Below, in pieces: positions 34,565-45,571 of a stretch of 64,000 nucleotides of DNA (positions within the stretch are counted from its first letter, which is position 1; each line of letters opens with the position of its first letter). The stretch is from Ramazzottius varieornatus. Lineage: Eukaryota; Tardigrada; Eutardigrada; Parachela; Ramazzottiidae. Location: NCBI GenBank assembly GCA_001949185.1, contig BDGG01000001.1, positions 588,485 to 652,484 of the forward strand, given 5' to 3'. The translations under genes were made by a program, and so were the position numbers. The notes below the pieces were generated by a model, which was given only the letters and a program-made list of their open reading frames with translations, did not search any database and was not told where the DNA came from.

Positions 34565-36324
34565 GTGAGGTTCCTCGAGAAGTGCCTCGTATTATTCGTC
34601 GCCGCTTGTTCGACAGAAGCAAACCCTTCTGGAGATTTTGAGTGCTTCTTTTGTAATTCTGGCAGCGGTACACCCGAGCAGTGCCTGCAACCAAAAGCAC
34701 AATTTCATGGAGACCACCTGCAAAACTGTACCACCGGACAGTGCTTCGTGCGATATGTCAGTTCGGGTAAGCTCCCAGATTTCTGAAACTGCAACTGCAT
34801 GCAGTCAGTATCTCAACGAGAGTTTTCCATGCATACCCCTAACTTATAGACTAATGCTATTTTGCCCATCCTTTTGGTGCAAAATAGCTGTTCGGCTATT
34901 TTGCCCACCCTTTGGGGCAAAATAGTATTTGGCTATTTTGCCCACCCTGGTGAAAATAGCTGGTACCTATTCCCTCCCTATCAATCGTTATTTCTCAAGA
35001 TTCTAGTCTGAAGACCCGTGTTTGGAATTTGGGGGTTGCGAAAACGTGGTTCCAAAAGCGCAGTAGACGGGCTAGCGGTCGTTCCAGCAGACAAGCCGGT
35101 GGCGGATTCCAACGTGGCGCACACGGGTGGCAGTGGTAGGTAGCGGTGGTCGCGGTGAAAAAAGCGATTTCATGGTGGTGTATAAAGGCCCCGGTAGACG
35201 AAGAAAACCCTTGCTCTGGACAAGATGGGTACAACAATAGCGCATGAAGATATCGATGGAACTCGTGAGTTCAGCCAAGAGCATGAACCTGCTTGACGAT
35301 ACCATCATACTCTCCGCATTCATCGAGAGCTCTTTCTGTAATTTGCTGATCAGGATTCAAGGTCGCAGCGGTGAGTACGATCATCGACAGAAGTCAAGAC
35401 TCGGCGAAAGGGGGGGGTGGCAAAACAGACGCTCGCTATTTGGACCGGAAAGGGGGGGGGGCAAAATAGCTTATTGTTATTTTGCCCCTCCCGGGCAAAA
35501 TAGACGGACACTATTTTGCCCAGGGTGGGGAAAAAAAGGCCACTCCGAAATTATAACCCAGATATTTGTTCTCCAATTGTGTGAATAGAGTACTTTATGG
35601 TATGGTGTGTGCATGATCTTCAAATTATTGCTTGGATATTTACTGTGTTGATCTATTTTTACAGAGATAATGGACCGAGGTTGCGCTAACGCAATGCCAA
35701 ATGCTGAGCGGATGTCTTGTCAGACGCTGGATCCGACAATTGCGTTGTCGGTGACGGTCACGAGCACTGGTTCTGTTCGGTGCTGGGTCCGCGGGTCCAC
35801 CAAGTGCAATGATGTAACGTTCCACTTGATGGTAAACAGTAACGGTGCGTGTCTTACACTGTAATATTGATAGTATACTACTAGTAACGTCATGCCGCTA
35901 ACGCTTTCTCGGTACTACTTTAAAATCCCGATCATTTCGAACAGAATTTTGGTACGCGCGTGCATTTGTACCCTAGGGCCTAGGAGAGCATACGGTAAAT
36001 ATGAAATAATAACTATGCTCGAGGGTACAAATGCACGCATGTCCTAAAATTCTGTTCGAAATAATGGGGATGTTGAAGTACCGGGGAAACTCAGAGTTTA
36101 ACATCATAATCGTCTTGTCTGTATCAACAGGATGCGGACGACGCAACCTCGTGGACAGTATACGTGAGCGCAGCTGTTGGATGTCTGGTAGCGATTGTTA
36201 TCGCCACCGCTTTTGTTTGCCACTGTCGACGACGGTTCCGAAATAGGAGGCAGTCTGGAGATTTCTGTCGACTGATGATGCATCGTGTTCATGCCGACTC
36301 GCTACCACTTGGCATTTCGATCTA
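34565..36324 (+). CDS. single-pass membrane protein with Ly6-like ectodomain, copy 1
   Basis: Three exons fit: 34565-34767, about 35665-35831 and 36132-36324. The first carries a signal-like stretch (CLVLFVAACSTEA) and then ECFFCNSGSG, CLQP, NCTTGQCFVRY, a cysteine pattern like Ly6/quiver proteins. The second has RGCANAM, MSCQT, RCWVRGSTKCN. The third gives DADDATSW, a membrane helix (VYVSAAVGCLVAIVIATAFV), and a basic CRRRFRNRR tail with stop at 36322. The second intron (donor ATG|GTAAAC) holds a foldback and the first holds CTATTTTGCCC hairpin clusters. No in-frame ATG precedes the signal-like part, so a 5' exon is probably missing from this model. The join of exon 1 to exon 2 was not phase-proven. 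The Ly6 assignment is inference. Confidence 0.5.
34857..34959. repeat. three tandem CTATTTTGCCC hairpins (left cluster)
   Basis: Three consecutive palindromes at 34857-34887, 34896-34925 and 34933-34959. Each opens CTATTTTGCCCA and closes AAAATAG (GGGCAAAATAG or close variant). They are spaced about 37-39 bases apart. Confidence 0.85.
35417..35530. repeat. CTATTTTGCCC hairpins (right cluster) with poly-G
   Basis: The cluster has two well-formed palindromes (35436-35469 with a run of ten G, and 35477-35503). Flanking half-units lie at 35417-35429 and 35511-35528. The units match those at 34857-34959, about 0.5 kb away in the same presumed intron. Confidence 0.8.
35934..36063. repeat. 130-bp foldback in intron
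   Basis: ATTTCGAACAGAATTTTGG at 35934 and its complement ending at 36063 form arms of about 47 bases with a few mismatches. The interior is about 40 bases and the left arm also holds GTGCATTTGTACCCT. It lies in the presumed second intron of copy 1 and is probably a solo MITE. Confidence 0.7.
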
Positions 36325-37890
36325 GCAAAATTCAGATTGCACCTTTACCGCTAATCCTTTCAACCAGTTTCCAACTTTCCAAGCTCGTTTGAACGAGCCA
36401 TGATTCGCTTTGCTACTGTAAAGAAGAGCTTCGTACATTTGGCTGATACGACTTCCTGTGGGCACGACATGTCGCAGCAAGTCAGTCGCGATCTGCGGAA
36501 CTTCAGTTGCAACGCTCGATCTGATCTTGACAGATCTACAACTGCCTGGTGTGTCTGTAGGAATTCAAATGACCATAGAAATACCCGATTAGCGCGGCAG
36601 ACGTATTGGAAGCGTTGAAATGGGCCATGTTGCAGGGAAAACACGCTTTGAACGAAACTCCAGTATTGCTTCTGAACGAGAGATCTATGTTCCCCGACCA
36701 CTTTCCATGTAGCCGGACCATGCTCCACTTTTTTAGAACAACGCTTGTGTGCTTTCAAAACAGATGGTACATGCAAGATGCGAAATTATGGGACAGGCGG
36801 AAAGGACGGTAAAATAAAAATTCCACCGTAGAAAAGTGTTGAAAAGTACACTAGTGTGAATCGGTCGCGTACGTACGTGCTTCCGTACCGCCGTAGCGAG
36901 AAGGCCTGTACCATAATTTCCCCATCGTCCTTGTACAGATCAAGGCACAAAATACAGTACGTTGGGCATGCAGAACAAACGGTGACGCACCGTACTTCCT
37001 AGCAGACAATGTGCATTCATTCGCGAAGATAATCTGGATTCTAGAAAGTATAACAGGTAGACAATTATTTCGAGTTGGAGAAGTTTCTATCGCATCACCT
37101 TCCCACCAGCTCTCACTGACCTGACAGCTTTGATGTGCAGCGTACGACCGTCAACTGAATCGATGACAGGATCGCGTTCCTCTGACATAGCGGTAAGGTA
37201 CTAGCATTGAGGGAAGACGCGTTAGTGATTATTTCGTAGCCAAAACATCACCACAGACAGGCACCACCGTTTGCTTCACGTTGGCCAACATGCTCGAGAA
37301 CCCAAAATACTTGGTGCACATGGACAATGCAGAAGTCATCCAGAGTTTTCACTCCGAGGTAAGCGACATAATTCTAGCGTACCTGTTGTTGAGACGTAAT
37401 TCTGTCGACGTAAAAAGTTTGACCACAGTGGGATACGAGTAACTCCAACGGGTTGTCTTTGGTTTGACCATTAACGTCAACGCTTGATTCATTTCTGTTG
37501 ACACAGATTTAGGCTCTTCAGCATTGGATGAACCGCTCTTCCTCCCAAGGCCTTTCTTCGTTCTTGAACTTCCCTCCATCTTGCTACATATCCCAAGCTT
37601 TAGGAGATAAGTTTGTCTACCTGGGAAACGAAAAACCAAGTGAGGTGGTGCAGTGAGCTGGCAAATATGTAATCCATCCTGTAATTACATCACGTCCCGA
37701 AAACGGCTACGGCTATTTCGTCTACCTACACATACTTCCCAGCTTTAAGAAAGCTCAAGGAATCCTCTATCACGGGACATTGGGGCAGAAGCGTGAATTC
37801 CATGGCGAGTGGGATTTTTCTTCGAAAGCTGCACAAAGTTGGCTGAGCCGCACTGTACTTCGTAAACGACTGTTGTAGTTGCCGAGAGAT
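36325..37890. other. stretch without recognised gene
   Basis: No gene is recognised. A minus-strand frame at about 37580-37360 starts MEGSSRTKKGLG and is Ser/Lys-rich but has no known domain. The plus and minus frames at 36360-36812 overlap each other and look like chance. Confidence 0.35.
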
Positions 37891-37894
37891 CGGT

Positions 37895-38487
37895 TGATCG
37901 AGGCTGCGTTGCGATGCTGTCAAATGACGAGCGATTGACCCGATTTTATCGCCAGATTTTACATTCCACGTCCGGGAAGTCGTCCGTACCAATCGCAATA
38001 AGCAGTGGTATTAGTCGATGCTGGGTCTGTGGAACCACCGAATGCACATCGTACCGACCCCAGTTTAACGGTAACCAGTGCGAGGGAAAGATTGATGAGT
38101 GAGCCACACGTTATAACCAGTAGGCCTCTCGACGGCCTACTCCCAGCAACCGTTAACCTTGGCTAACTCGACAACTCCACCACAGGCCGATGTGCTCCTG
38201 ATGTAGCGCTCCTGTCACGTTTCTGTGCTTGACCTAGTGTGAAGTGTCCAGTTCTTTAGTGGCGTCTCGGTTTGCAGGATGCGGACGAAGAAGCCTCGTG
38301 GAGGACATTCCTGTGCGCACCTGTCAAGTCCTCTACTAGCGCGGTCTTTGGCGCCGCATTTCTTGTTCGCCACTGTCGACGACGGTACCAAAGCACAATA
38401 CGGTCTGTGGCTTTCCGTGGACCTGACAACTATAACATCACGAACACAGATCGCTTATGGGACGTTGTGGCCGGTGTTCGGCGTTAA
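37895..38487 (+). pseudogene. tandem copy 2 of the membrane-protein gene, partial
   Basis: Two segments match copy 1. The stretch at about 37895-38095 parallels the second exon (shared CGAGGCTGCG-like start and SRCWVCGTTEC against VRCWVRGSTKC). The exon at 38279-38487 begins DADEEASW and ends its juxtamembrane part HCRRRYQST, against DADDATSW and HCRRRFRNR. The hydrophobic segment between them is weaker than in copy 1 (KSSTSAVFGAAFLV). No first exon was found. It is probably a degenerating tandem duplicate, though a rearranged functional gene cannot be excluded. Confidence 0.5.
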
Positions 38488-41250
38488 AGGCGAAAATGTG
38501 CCGAGCGAAGCCCATAGCGGTATCAAGCAGTCAGAAAAGTTGATCCAGCTCTCAAGCACAACGTGAGTATTGGCTAGATGTAGCGCTCAGTGTACGTAGC
38601 CTACCGGAATATCTTTATAATGTTCACGATCTACAAGGTAACGATTTTCAAGTTCGCGGAATTGCAAGTACCATGGTTGGGTTTGTTGATTAAATCATGA
38701 CCCAGGAACTTGACGGAAGCTCGGAAAGTTTTTCCTACACACTGAAAACAGGAAAGGGAGGCGGTGCTTAGACGAAATATTGAGAGTTTCAATTTCATGA
38801 ATTACAATAGATTTCTTAAAAATAGTCAACGAGATTCGGCGAGACCGGTGAGCATGTCTTCATGCAGGAGTCACAGTATGTCTGGATCTGGAACCATCCA
38901 GATTGAATTCTGCAATGCGATTTGCAGATGGCTCAATTTTACACATCAGAAACTCACTTGACACTTTTAGAAAGTAATCATGTCTCAACTGGGTTTTCGA
39001 GAATCTCGCCATTGAATCACTGCGGATATGCCGGCACTTCAGTATGTGGTTGAATCCATCGAGTTCTAACTCGGCGTTTATCCGGTCCAATCTAATACGG
39101 TTATTGGAAACGAGGAGAAACGAGTAACCGCAAGTATCGCCCTGAACGAGAAAGAACGAGTACTTGCGCAGCTTGCGCTAGTGGAAACGAGAAGCTAGTA
39201 ATCGCCGGCCGAATAATCAGTTTGCTCGCCTTTCATTGTGCCAACCCCAACAACGGGCGGTTAACCGAGATGTGGGACGTCAGTACCCATGACCAGCGCC
39301 CCAACCAGTTTTACCACACGGGAATTGTAAAGCATGCGAAGATATCCTAGAAACGAGCCGCTGCGTGAAACGAATCCATTAAAAAATGGTTGAAATTCAA
39401 AAGATGATGATTTCTTTGCGGCTCACGAAGCGAAGGAGGATTCGTTTCGTTTTTGCCACGAGAGAAAATTAATAGTCAGTCGATTTAAGCAGGTGATTAA
39501 TTTCCTTGAGCAGTACTTCACCGTAGGGGAGCGTACTGTATTCCTTCCAAGGTTTCGCGCAGTCACATGACAGGCCCATAAAATAGTGCTTGGGGGGTTG
39601 CCGACCAAACCATGGCTACCCGGGGATTATTTTATGGGTCACGTGACTGGAGGGAATACAGAGGTAATTCGTACTTGACTAGAGCAAGACTCCCGTCCCG
39701 GGCAATTAAACAATCACAATGCATCTTGGCCAGCTCTATTCAACTTGGTGGGCCGATTACTGTCAGGCAGTATACCTGTATACCCATGGCGAACTTGAAT
39801 CACTTTCGTCAGTCGTTTTGCGCAGAGTGGCACGAGCTTTGCAACTGCTGAAAGACTGCAACGAACGCTTTTCCGAAAACAATACTTTGGAAATCCATTA
39901 ACGCTCGTTTTTCTGAATTCTACTGCTAGCTTTGTGATTCCCCTATTCCTGACTGACGCCTGGGATATCGCGAAAAACAGTGCTTGATATCGGCTGAATC
40001 AGTTCTAAATTAGGATGCACGTGTGACTCGCCGTGGATGGCAACGTAAGACAGGCGTGAAGTTCCGTTTTTCGTGCCAGCTGATCATGGCCAATGCTTTT
40101 TGCTCTTCATCAGTCGTTTGGATATTGGTTTTTCCGAAGGCAGACGGTCCTTCAAAAGTTTAATGGTGCCGTAGTTCTTAATAAATAACCTTTGATTGAC
40201 CTTGGGCGGTTTGTTCGCATTTTGATTCCAGCGTTACGAGTAAGTTTCAATCAGCCTACTCAAAAGCACGGAAATGAAAGAGCACGTTCAACATCTCTTG
40301 GGAGACACATAAAGGGGCATGATTCGAAAGTGCTGCCTACATGGTGCTGCGATCTTGGTTGAGAAGTTCCTTCTGCTATGGTCCACGAAATCTTCAAAAG
40401 CTTTTTCCGGGCTATAGTAGCAGAAAGAGAGATGCTCACATGCGGCCCGGTCATTGACAAAATTACTTCATGTCTGCAACCCAAAACTTTTTCCCTAGAA
40501 CGAAACCACACGAAATTTCAAATAAAAAAGATGAAAAGCCCATCCCAGCGCCCCATCCTTCTTCCTTGTTTTACTTTCTCGGAATGCCGGATACTGTACC
40601 AGGAAGGTATTACCAGCTGACAAACGGGCTTTGTTCGTCAGGCAGGCCATTGATTTCAGTTCATCCAGATGAAATTTCCGAATGCCAGCGTTCTCATGAA
40701 CCTTGCACAGGTGGTCTAATGCGAATTTGTAGCTGCTAGTCCCGAATGGCCTTTGCCTGATCCTCGGTGGTTTACTTAACTTCGTTGCCAATTTTGCAAG
40801 CGAGATCTGACTAGCTTAATTATAAGTAAGGAAACGTAAATTGCTATTACCGGGAAGCACGTTCGAGATTTCGCCCAGAAAACATAATCTGGTCCCATCC
40901 GAGCGTGTCGGGGACATGGTGTTGCGATTTTTGTCCAAAAATTCCTCCTCAAACGGTCCACGACCTCGTCAAAAGCTTTTTCGGGTTATAATAGTATAGG
41001 GGTAAGACATCACGGGTGTACCCAGCATATTTCATATTTTGACTTGTACGGTTATCGGGATCGCGATCTATGATAAAGTCCAACAGAGAAGCGACGGGTG
41101 TCGCGAATTCGTTGTGTTACTGCAGGTTATTTACTACATGTTTCCTTGCTATGCATCCAACAGGAGAAATCTTTCAGTCTAATCATCTCACTTTCTTGGC
41201 ATAACTATCCATATAACAACATATAAAACCACAAGAGAAAACAATAATGA
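38488..41250. other. stretch with repeat remnants, no intact gene
   Basis: It contains the element at 39536-39661. It also holds two related minus-strand ORF fragments (about 40440-40315 and about 40985-40860), each encoding KAF(E/D)-x-x-VD-x-x-RRNF-(S/W)-TKIA-(A/T)-PC. The family is unknown. They are probably remnants of one repeated coding element. No gene is called. Confidence 0.4.
39536..39661. mobile_element. short relative of the 41-bp TIR element
   Basis: The termini CTGTATTCCTTCCAAGG and its approximate complement (GGAGGGAATACAG), with CAGTCACATGAC and GTCACGTGACTG inside, match the arms of 32715-33087. Inner arms add CCCATAAAATA and its complement. It is about 126 bases and starts beside TA. 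Confidence 0.65.
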
Positions 41251-41251
41251 T

Positions 41252-43348
41252 TCATTCAACAAAAATTTCCGCCAAGTCTTCCGAATCGTACCGCTGTCCC
41301 GTTGGTTTGTCCAACAAACAAAACCGGGGGAAAAGCTGCAAGCAAACCCTTCGATCCGCCTCCACTCAGATTAAAAAAGCATACTACGCCACGATACTAA
41401 GTGAGAACAACGTACGTGCAAGCCGAAACTTCTGGGCGCCACCCTCAACGTCACTTCCAGCATTCCACCCGGCTCAAGCACCCCGACAGGTCGTCCGGAA
41501 ACGCCACACCAGACGAAAGACCGCTCAGCAGGGTTATCCAGCATCTTAAGAATGAAATCCAGCGGTCGATTGCTAGAGAAGAAACACAAAGATTGGTCCG
41601 GTCGAAAAGAGTAAAACGGAGGACGTTTACCATAAAGAAAAGATGGTAACGGTAACAGCAAACACTTTATGAATTTTCACTCTGGCCGGTCTCTTCGACA
41701 ACGTCACGAAGATATCTCTGGGTTCAGGTACGGCCCTGGTTAACGGTGATGTGGTGACTTTGCCCAAGTCGCCCATCTTGGTTCTCCATAGAATCTCCAC
41801 CCTGCCTGGTGAAGCGCTGCTCTTCATGGACTCGCCAGTGCGGCTGCGGTCTTTCAATGGAATGCGAAAGACGAACTGGCGAGAGTCGTTGGGACCGAGG
41901 AAGTCTCTGGTCTCGAGCTGCTCGTCCAGTGAGAGATCGTTGTGGGGAATGAGCTCTTCCGCCACGTATTCGGGCGAGGTAATCATCTTGACGCTGTCGA
42001 GGACGATGGTGCAGTTGGTCAAGTTCTGGATGTTGAACTCGCCGAAATAACCACCGTCGGGAAGGCTGACGAATTTATTCTTGAAATCCATCGGTCGTAC
42101 TACGTTGTACCTGGAAAACCATCCGCTGAAAGCTGACAAGCACATAAGAGACAAATACAAAGTGAAGACCAAATGTACAAAGTGAAGACCAATGGTGCGC
42201 CACTTGAAATGACGACCTTGTTCGTTTCGTGTGCCGGCCCTCCCGATTATAGTGAGATAGTTGAGGAAGTATAGAAATTGATTACTGAATTTTCTTTGAT
42301 CGGAGCTTAATTCGAAAATGCGTGAGATTTTTACCGGAAGCATTTTTTGATATTTTGGCGGTCAACTGCATTTTGCGGGTTCGCGAAGGTTATGCTGGCG
42401 ATCATCCTGCATCAGAAAAGAAAAAAAGGTGCTAAGGCTTCACTTCGCGATTTCGGAACTGAGGAAGCGTACATGTGGGAACCCAGGTCGCGAATTTCTC
42501 GGTTGAGGACGAAGTCAAAGGTCTGGTTGGGTTCGAGGGTGAACTGCTTTCCTTCGTTGAGGACCAGTTCGGAACGCGGTGCTGCAGCTGCCTGCACCTG
42601 AAATTCCAGCCGGACTAAAATAAAGAGCTTTTAGCGATGTAACAACAATTTCATGAAGTGAAAGAATCTGCAGGCGAATATTTAGCTTTACCCGTAATGT
42701 CGCGGACCGTCACGTTCGAGCCATTGCTGACGCAAATGTAGCAATGGAGTGTCTGTCCCAAGAACATTGTTCTGTAATAAAAGCATGAAGTTTCGATGAC
42801 TCTACAACTCGAAAAACAAAAAAGTACCCGAAAGACTGCGGAAGGACCAGTTGATCCGACAGGAGGAAGCTCCAGTCCGACGACAGTGACTTGGTCGGGC
42901 AAAGTTCCGCGCCCTTGTCCGACAAGTGAAACTTTTCGCTGGACGTACCCTGAGCATCGAATTCATCCTGCAGATAATGCAGCTGTCCAAAGACGTTGTT
43001 GTTCTCCAAAAAGGAAGGCTTCAACAGCCGAAGAACTGCGAAGGAAAGTTGAAAAGATATAAAGTCGATAACCATCAACCAATCGAGTTGGCTCAGTCAA
43101 CTCGCGCATAACGTCAGCAAGCCATCATTCATCGTCATGGAACGTCGGTGACGTTATGCGCGACTCGAATGAGAGCTTCAGCACAGCCCACAAAGTGCCT
43201 TGGCGCAAACTTCTGTACCTTTAATACTTAGTAGTTGGCCAGTTTCTTTGCCAGCCAGCGATAAGTTTGAAGCAGAGCCTCCAGAGGTGAGCGAAGTGTC
43301 CATCGATGACATGGACTGGCCCAGTGACAGGTCCGATCGAGGAATCAT
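41252..43348 (-). CDS. TRAPPC13: trafficking protein particle complex subunit 13
   Basis: A TRAPP-complex subunit that acts in Golgi/autophagy vesicle tethering. Exons 43348-43219, 43035-42828, 42771-42692, 42614-42473, 42406-42335, 42110-41664, 41572-41416 and 41335-41252 join in frame for about 439 residues (human about 417). Matches to the family are QLLSIKVLRLLKPSF, LPQSFG then FLGQT, EIRDLGSH, RPMDFKNKF, GEFNIQNLT, VEILWRTKMGDLG, FVWCGVSGR, and the end RYDSEDLAEIF. The start ATG at 43348 has an ACCACC Kozak context. It follows the stop of the chromoshadow fragment by 10 bases, so the two genes run head to tail. The donor of exon 6 (AAAGT|GTTTGC) is weak but is the only one that keeps frame. 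The C-terminal exon aligns to the family end, so the gene looks complete. Confidence 0.92.
43099..43169. promoter_or_regulatory. inverted TGACGTTA (CRE-like) repeat in TRAPPC13 intron 1
   Basis: CTCGCGCATAACGTCA near 43100 and TGACGTTATGCGCGA near 43149 are complementary over about 15 bases. Each carries a TGACGTTA half-CRE-like core. It lies in the first intron of TRAPPC13. It may be a regulatory palindrome or a small foldback; the sequence alone cannot decide. Confidence 0.4.
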
Positions 43349-43358
43349 GGTGGTATTG

Positions 43359-43613
43359 TCACCTGCAGGCCAGATGACTTTCCAAGAAGTCCAGGAGCAA
43401 GTTAGGTGTTTTCTCCAACAGCACGTCACTTCCCACCGGTTCAGCAATGGCTTTACCCTTTCACTTCACCACGTAGAGTTTCGGATGCGAATTGTGAGCA
43501 GTGGCCAAGATGGATTCGGGTGTCCAGCCAAGCTCAAAACCAGACTGGCGCTTCAGCGCAGCAGGATTCTCGACGACGACGTTCTCGTATGATTCAGCCA
43601 CTTCCGCGCCGTC
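43359..43613 (-). pseudogene. HP1-type chromoshadow domain fragment with in-frame TGA
   Basis: After a TAG acceptor at 43614 the minus strand encodes SGFELGWTPESILAT, then LYVVK, a TGA (43463-43461), then KGKAI. The frame continues with LLEKTPNLLLDFLESHLACR and stops at 43361. This aligns with the HP1 chromoshadow fold (GF-x-x-G-x-x-PE-x-I-x-x-AT, then VKWK, then P-x-x-x-x-x-FxE). The TGA stands exactly where the conserved Trp (TGG) of VKWK is expected. HP1 proteins bind methylated H3K9 through a chromodomain and dimerise through this domain. I found no chromodomain exon upstream (43.6-44.3 kb). It is probably a truncated or dying HP1 gene. A one-base sequence error is the main alternative. 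Confidence 0.68.
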
Positions 43614-44290
43614 CTAGTCCAGGTTAGTCGACGAGGTCTTTTGTACTTCCAGCTCCGCGGTGAGTCGATGAGCAAGCAGTCAGAACTTCGGAGATTCCCT
43701 CCCAAGAAGCAAACAGAATTTTCGCACTCTACAAGACCGCAACTTTGCTTTAGAGTGAAGTTTGCTGTTGTATCATGTCATGTCAGATAATCGTACAGCG
43801 TACGATGAAATTGGCCGTTAAAAATAGGCGTAACACTCCAGCTGAGCTTACTTACAACTTATCCAATTAGAATTAAGTTGTGCTGCATATGCAAACTTTA
43901 TTGGCTTCAGCCATCTGGCTCCATGCACCCATTTTTAACAGTTTATTTTGTCGTACACTGTAATTGTGAGTGTGTCATATGAAATTATGAATGTCTGTTG
44001 GAGATTGATTGTTGATTTGCAGTGTCGAGCTGCTAAACCGACCAGCCCGGTATTGCTTGTCAATCAACTCAGCAGTGGCCGGTTTAGCAGCTCATCAGTG
44101 TTGATTTGTTGTCAGAGAATTCCTGATTTTTATGAGTTTTATCGAACATCTTGCCGATTTCTTCTCGGACCTCGGTTTCCTTTGAATCGGTAGTATTCTC
44201 AAATCTTGAAATTTTTCCTCGCTCATCTGTTGTGCCGGGAGGTTTGGGATACTTGCATTCATCTGCGGATTGAAAGGAAGATTCGCCAAG
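43614..44290. other. intergenic region upstream of NAA10
   Basis: No exon is recognised. A hairpin GAGCTGCTAAACCG (44027) with CGGTTTAGCAGCTC (44081) lies here. The region should contain the NAA10 promoter and any missing upstream exons of the chromoshadow fragment, but no clear core-promoter motif is visible. Confidence 0.4.
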
Positions 44291-45498
44291 ATGAACATCC
44301 GATGTGCAAAGGTAAGCCTGATTTTCTGCCAAACTGCACCGATCTATTCTCCACCTTACCTTCTCCGGATCTCTATCACCGGTCCCTGCTTTCCAGGTCT
44401 CGGATCTGATGAACATGCAACATTGTAACCTCTTGTGCTTGCCAGAAAATTACCAGCTGAAATACTATATGTATCATGGGCTTTCATGGCCACAGGTAAG
44501 CACAGTAACTCTGACTTCCGGTTCATCACTGTATAAACCATTGGTTGTTGTTTGATCTGCACAGTTGTCCTACATTGCCGAAGACGACAACCAGCGGATC
44601 GTCGGCTACGTCCTCGCTAAAATGTACGCAGATCTTCGGTTGCAGGCTACAGAGAGTCAACAGAAGCTCTGAAAAGTCACCCGGAATTGCTTGATCATTT
44701 TTACGCGTTGAATTTTGACAGGGAAGAAGACGACGATGAGCCTCATGGTCACATCACTTCTCTCGCAGTCCAACGTGAATACCGTCGGCTCGGGCTCGCT
44801 CAAAAGCTGATGAACCAAACGGCTCGTGCCATGGTCGAAGTTCATAACTGCAAATATGTCAGCCTGCACGTTCGAGTGTCCAACAGAGCAGCGTATCATC
44901 TATACTCTGTCGTCCTTCAGTTTCGGTAAATTAGTTTCTACTTTTGCTGACACAGGTAAACTCACGCAGACTGTTCTCTCTAATGGCGCACTTCATGGCT
45001 GGTGACAACGAAAAAGTGCACCACATAAGATGACGCTTTGCGTGATTTAATTTGCTGACGTTCCAATCTATAATTCTAAATACATAGTATTTTTGTTTTA
45101 TCAAGTTAATCAATCAATTCGGGCTGTGTTGCAGGACGACGGAAACCGAGCCGAAGTATTATGCAGACGGTGAAGACGCCTACGCAATGCGTCGGGACTT
45201 GGTTGACTGGGCTCGACAGTACGGCTACAAACCTCCACATCCTGAAAAGTTCTTCGCGGTAGAAAAAAAAGGAAGGAGGCAGGGTAAGGAGAAGGAGCCG
45301 TCGGGTCCTCCAGCAGTCGAAGCTGCACGAACTGCTATGGAGAATCTTTCAGTAAACGCTGTAGCGTCATCCGAAAATGCTAAAGAAACCGGTGACCAAG
45401 CGGTGGAAAGTACAGAGAAGGAAGTCGTGAAGGACGATTCGGCGGTGAATTCTGACGGACAAACAGCTACTAAAAAGAAAAATCGTCGAAAGAAATGA
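44291..45498 (+). CDS. NAA10: N-alpha-acetyltransferase 10 (NatA catalytic subunit)
   Basis: It transfers an acetyl group from acetyl-CoA to the N-termini of nascent proteins as the catalytic subunit of NatA at the ribosome, together with NAA15. Exons 44291-44311, 44397-44495, 44565-44623, 44722-44925 and 45135-45498 give 248 residues (human 235). The GNAT fold is nearly identical to other animals: [52 protein letters not shown], then [10 protein letters not shown], the acetyl-CoA-binding R/Q-x-x-G-x-G/A-type loop. Next come [13 protein letters not shown], and [14 protein letters not shown]. The tail beyond about residue 165 is charged and ends KKKNRRKK, a possible nuclear signal. The start is set by the family's MNIR. 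The gene is intact and highly constrained. Confidence 0.96.
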
Positions 45499-45571
45499 AC
45501 ACTTGGGTTCTCTTACTTCGACTTTAATTTTCTGTTCGTATCGTGCCGTGTGTTTTGATGTAGTTTTCCAG

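Noticed and set aside
36360-36812. 138-codon minus-strand frame with overlapping plus-strand frames
   Set aside because: No family resemblance, and both strands are equally open.
43461-43463. TGA as a selenocysteine codon
   Set aside because: The position aligns with a conserved Trp, not Cys, and HP1 proteins are not selenoproteins.
43200-43592. 131-codon plus-strand frame over the TRAPPC13 start
   Set aside because: It is antisense to the chromoshadow fragment and TRAPPC13 exon 1, which have clear family matches and correct splice phases. It starts with TTG.
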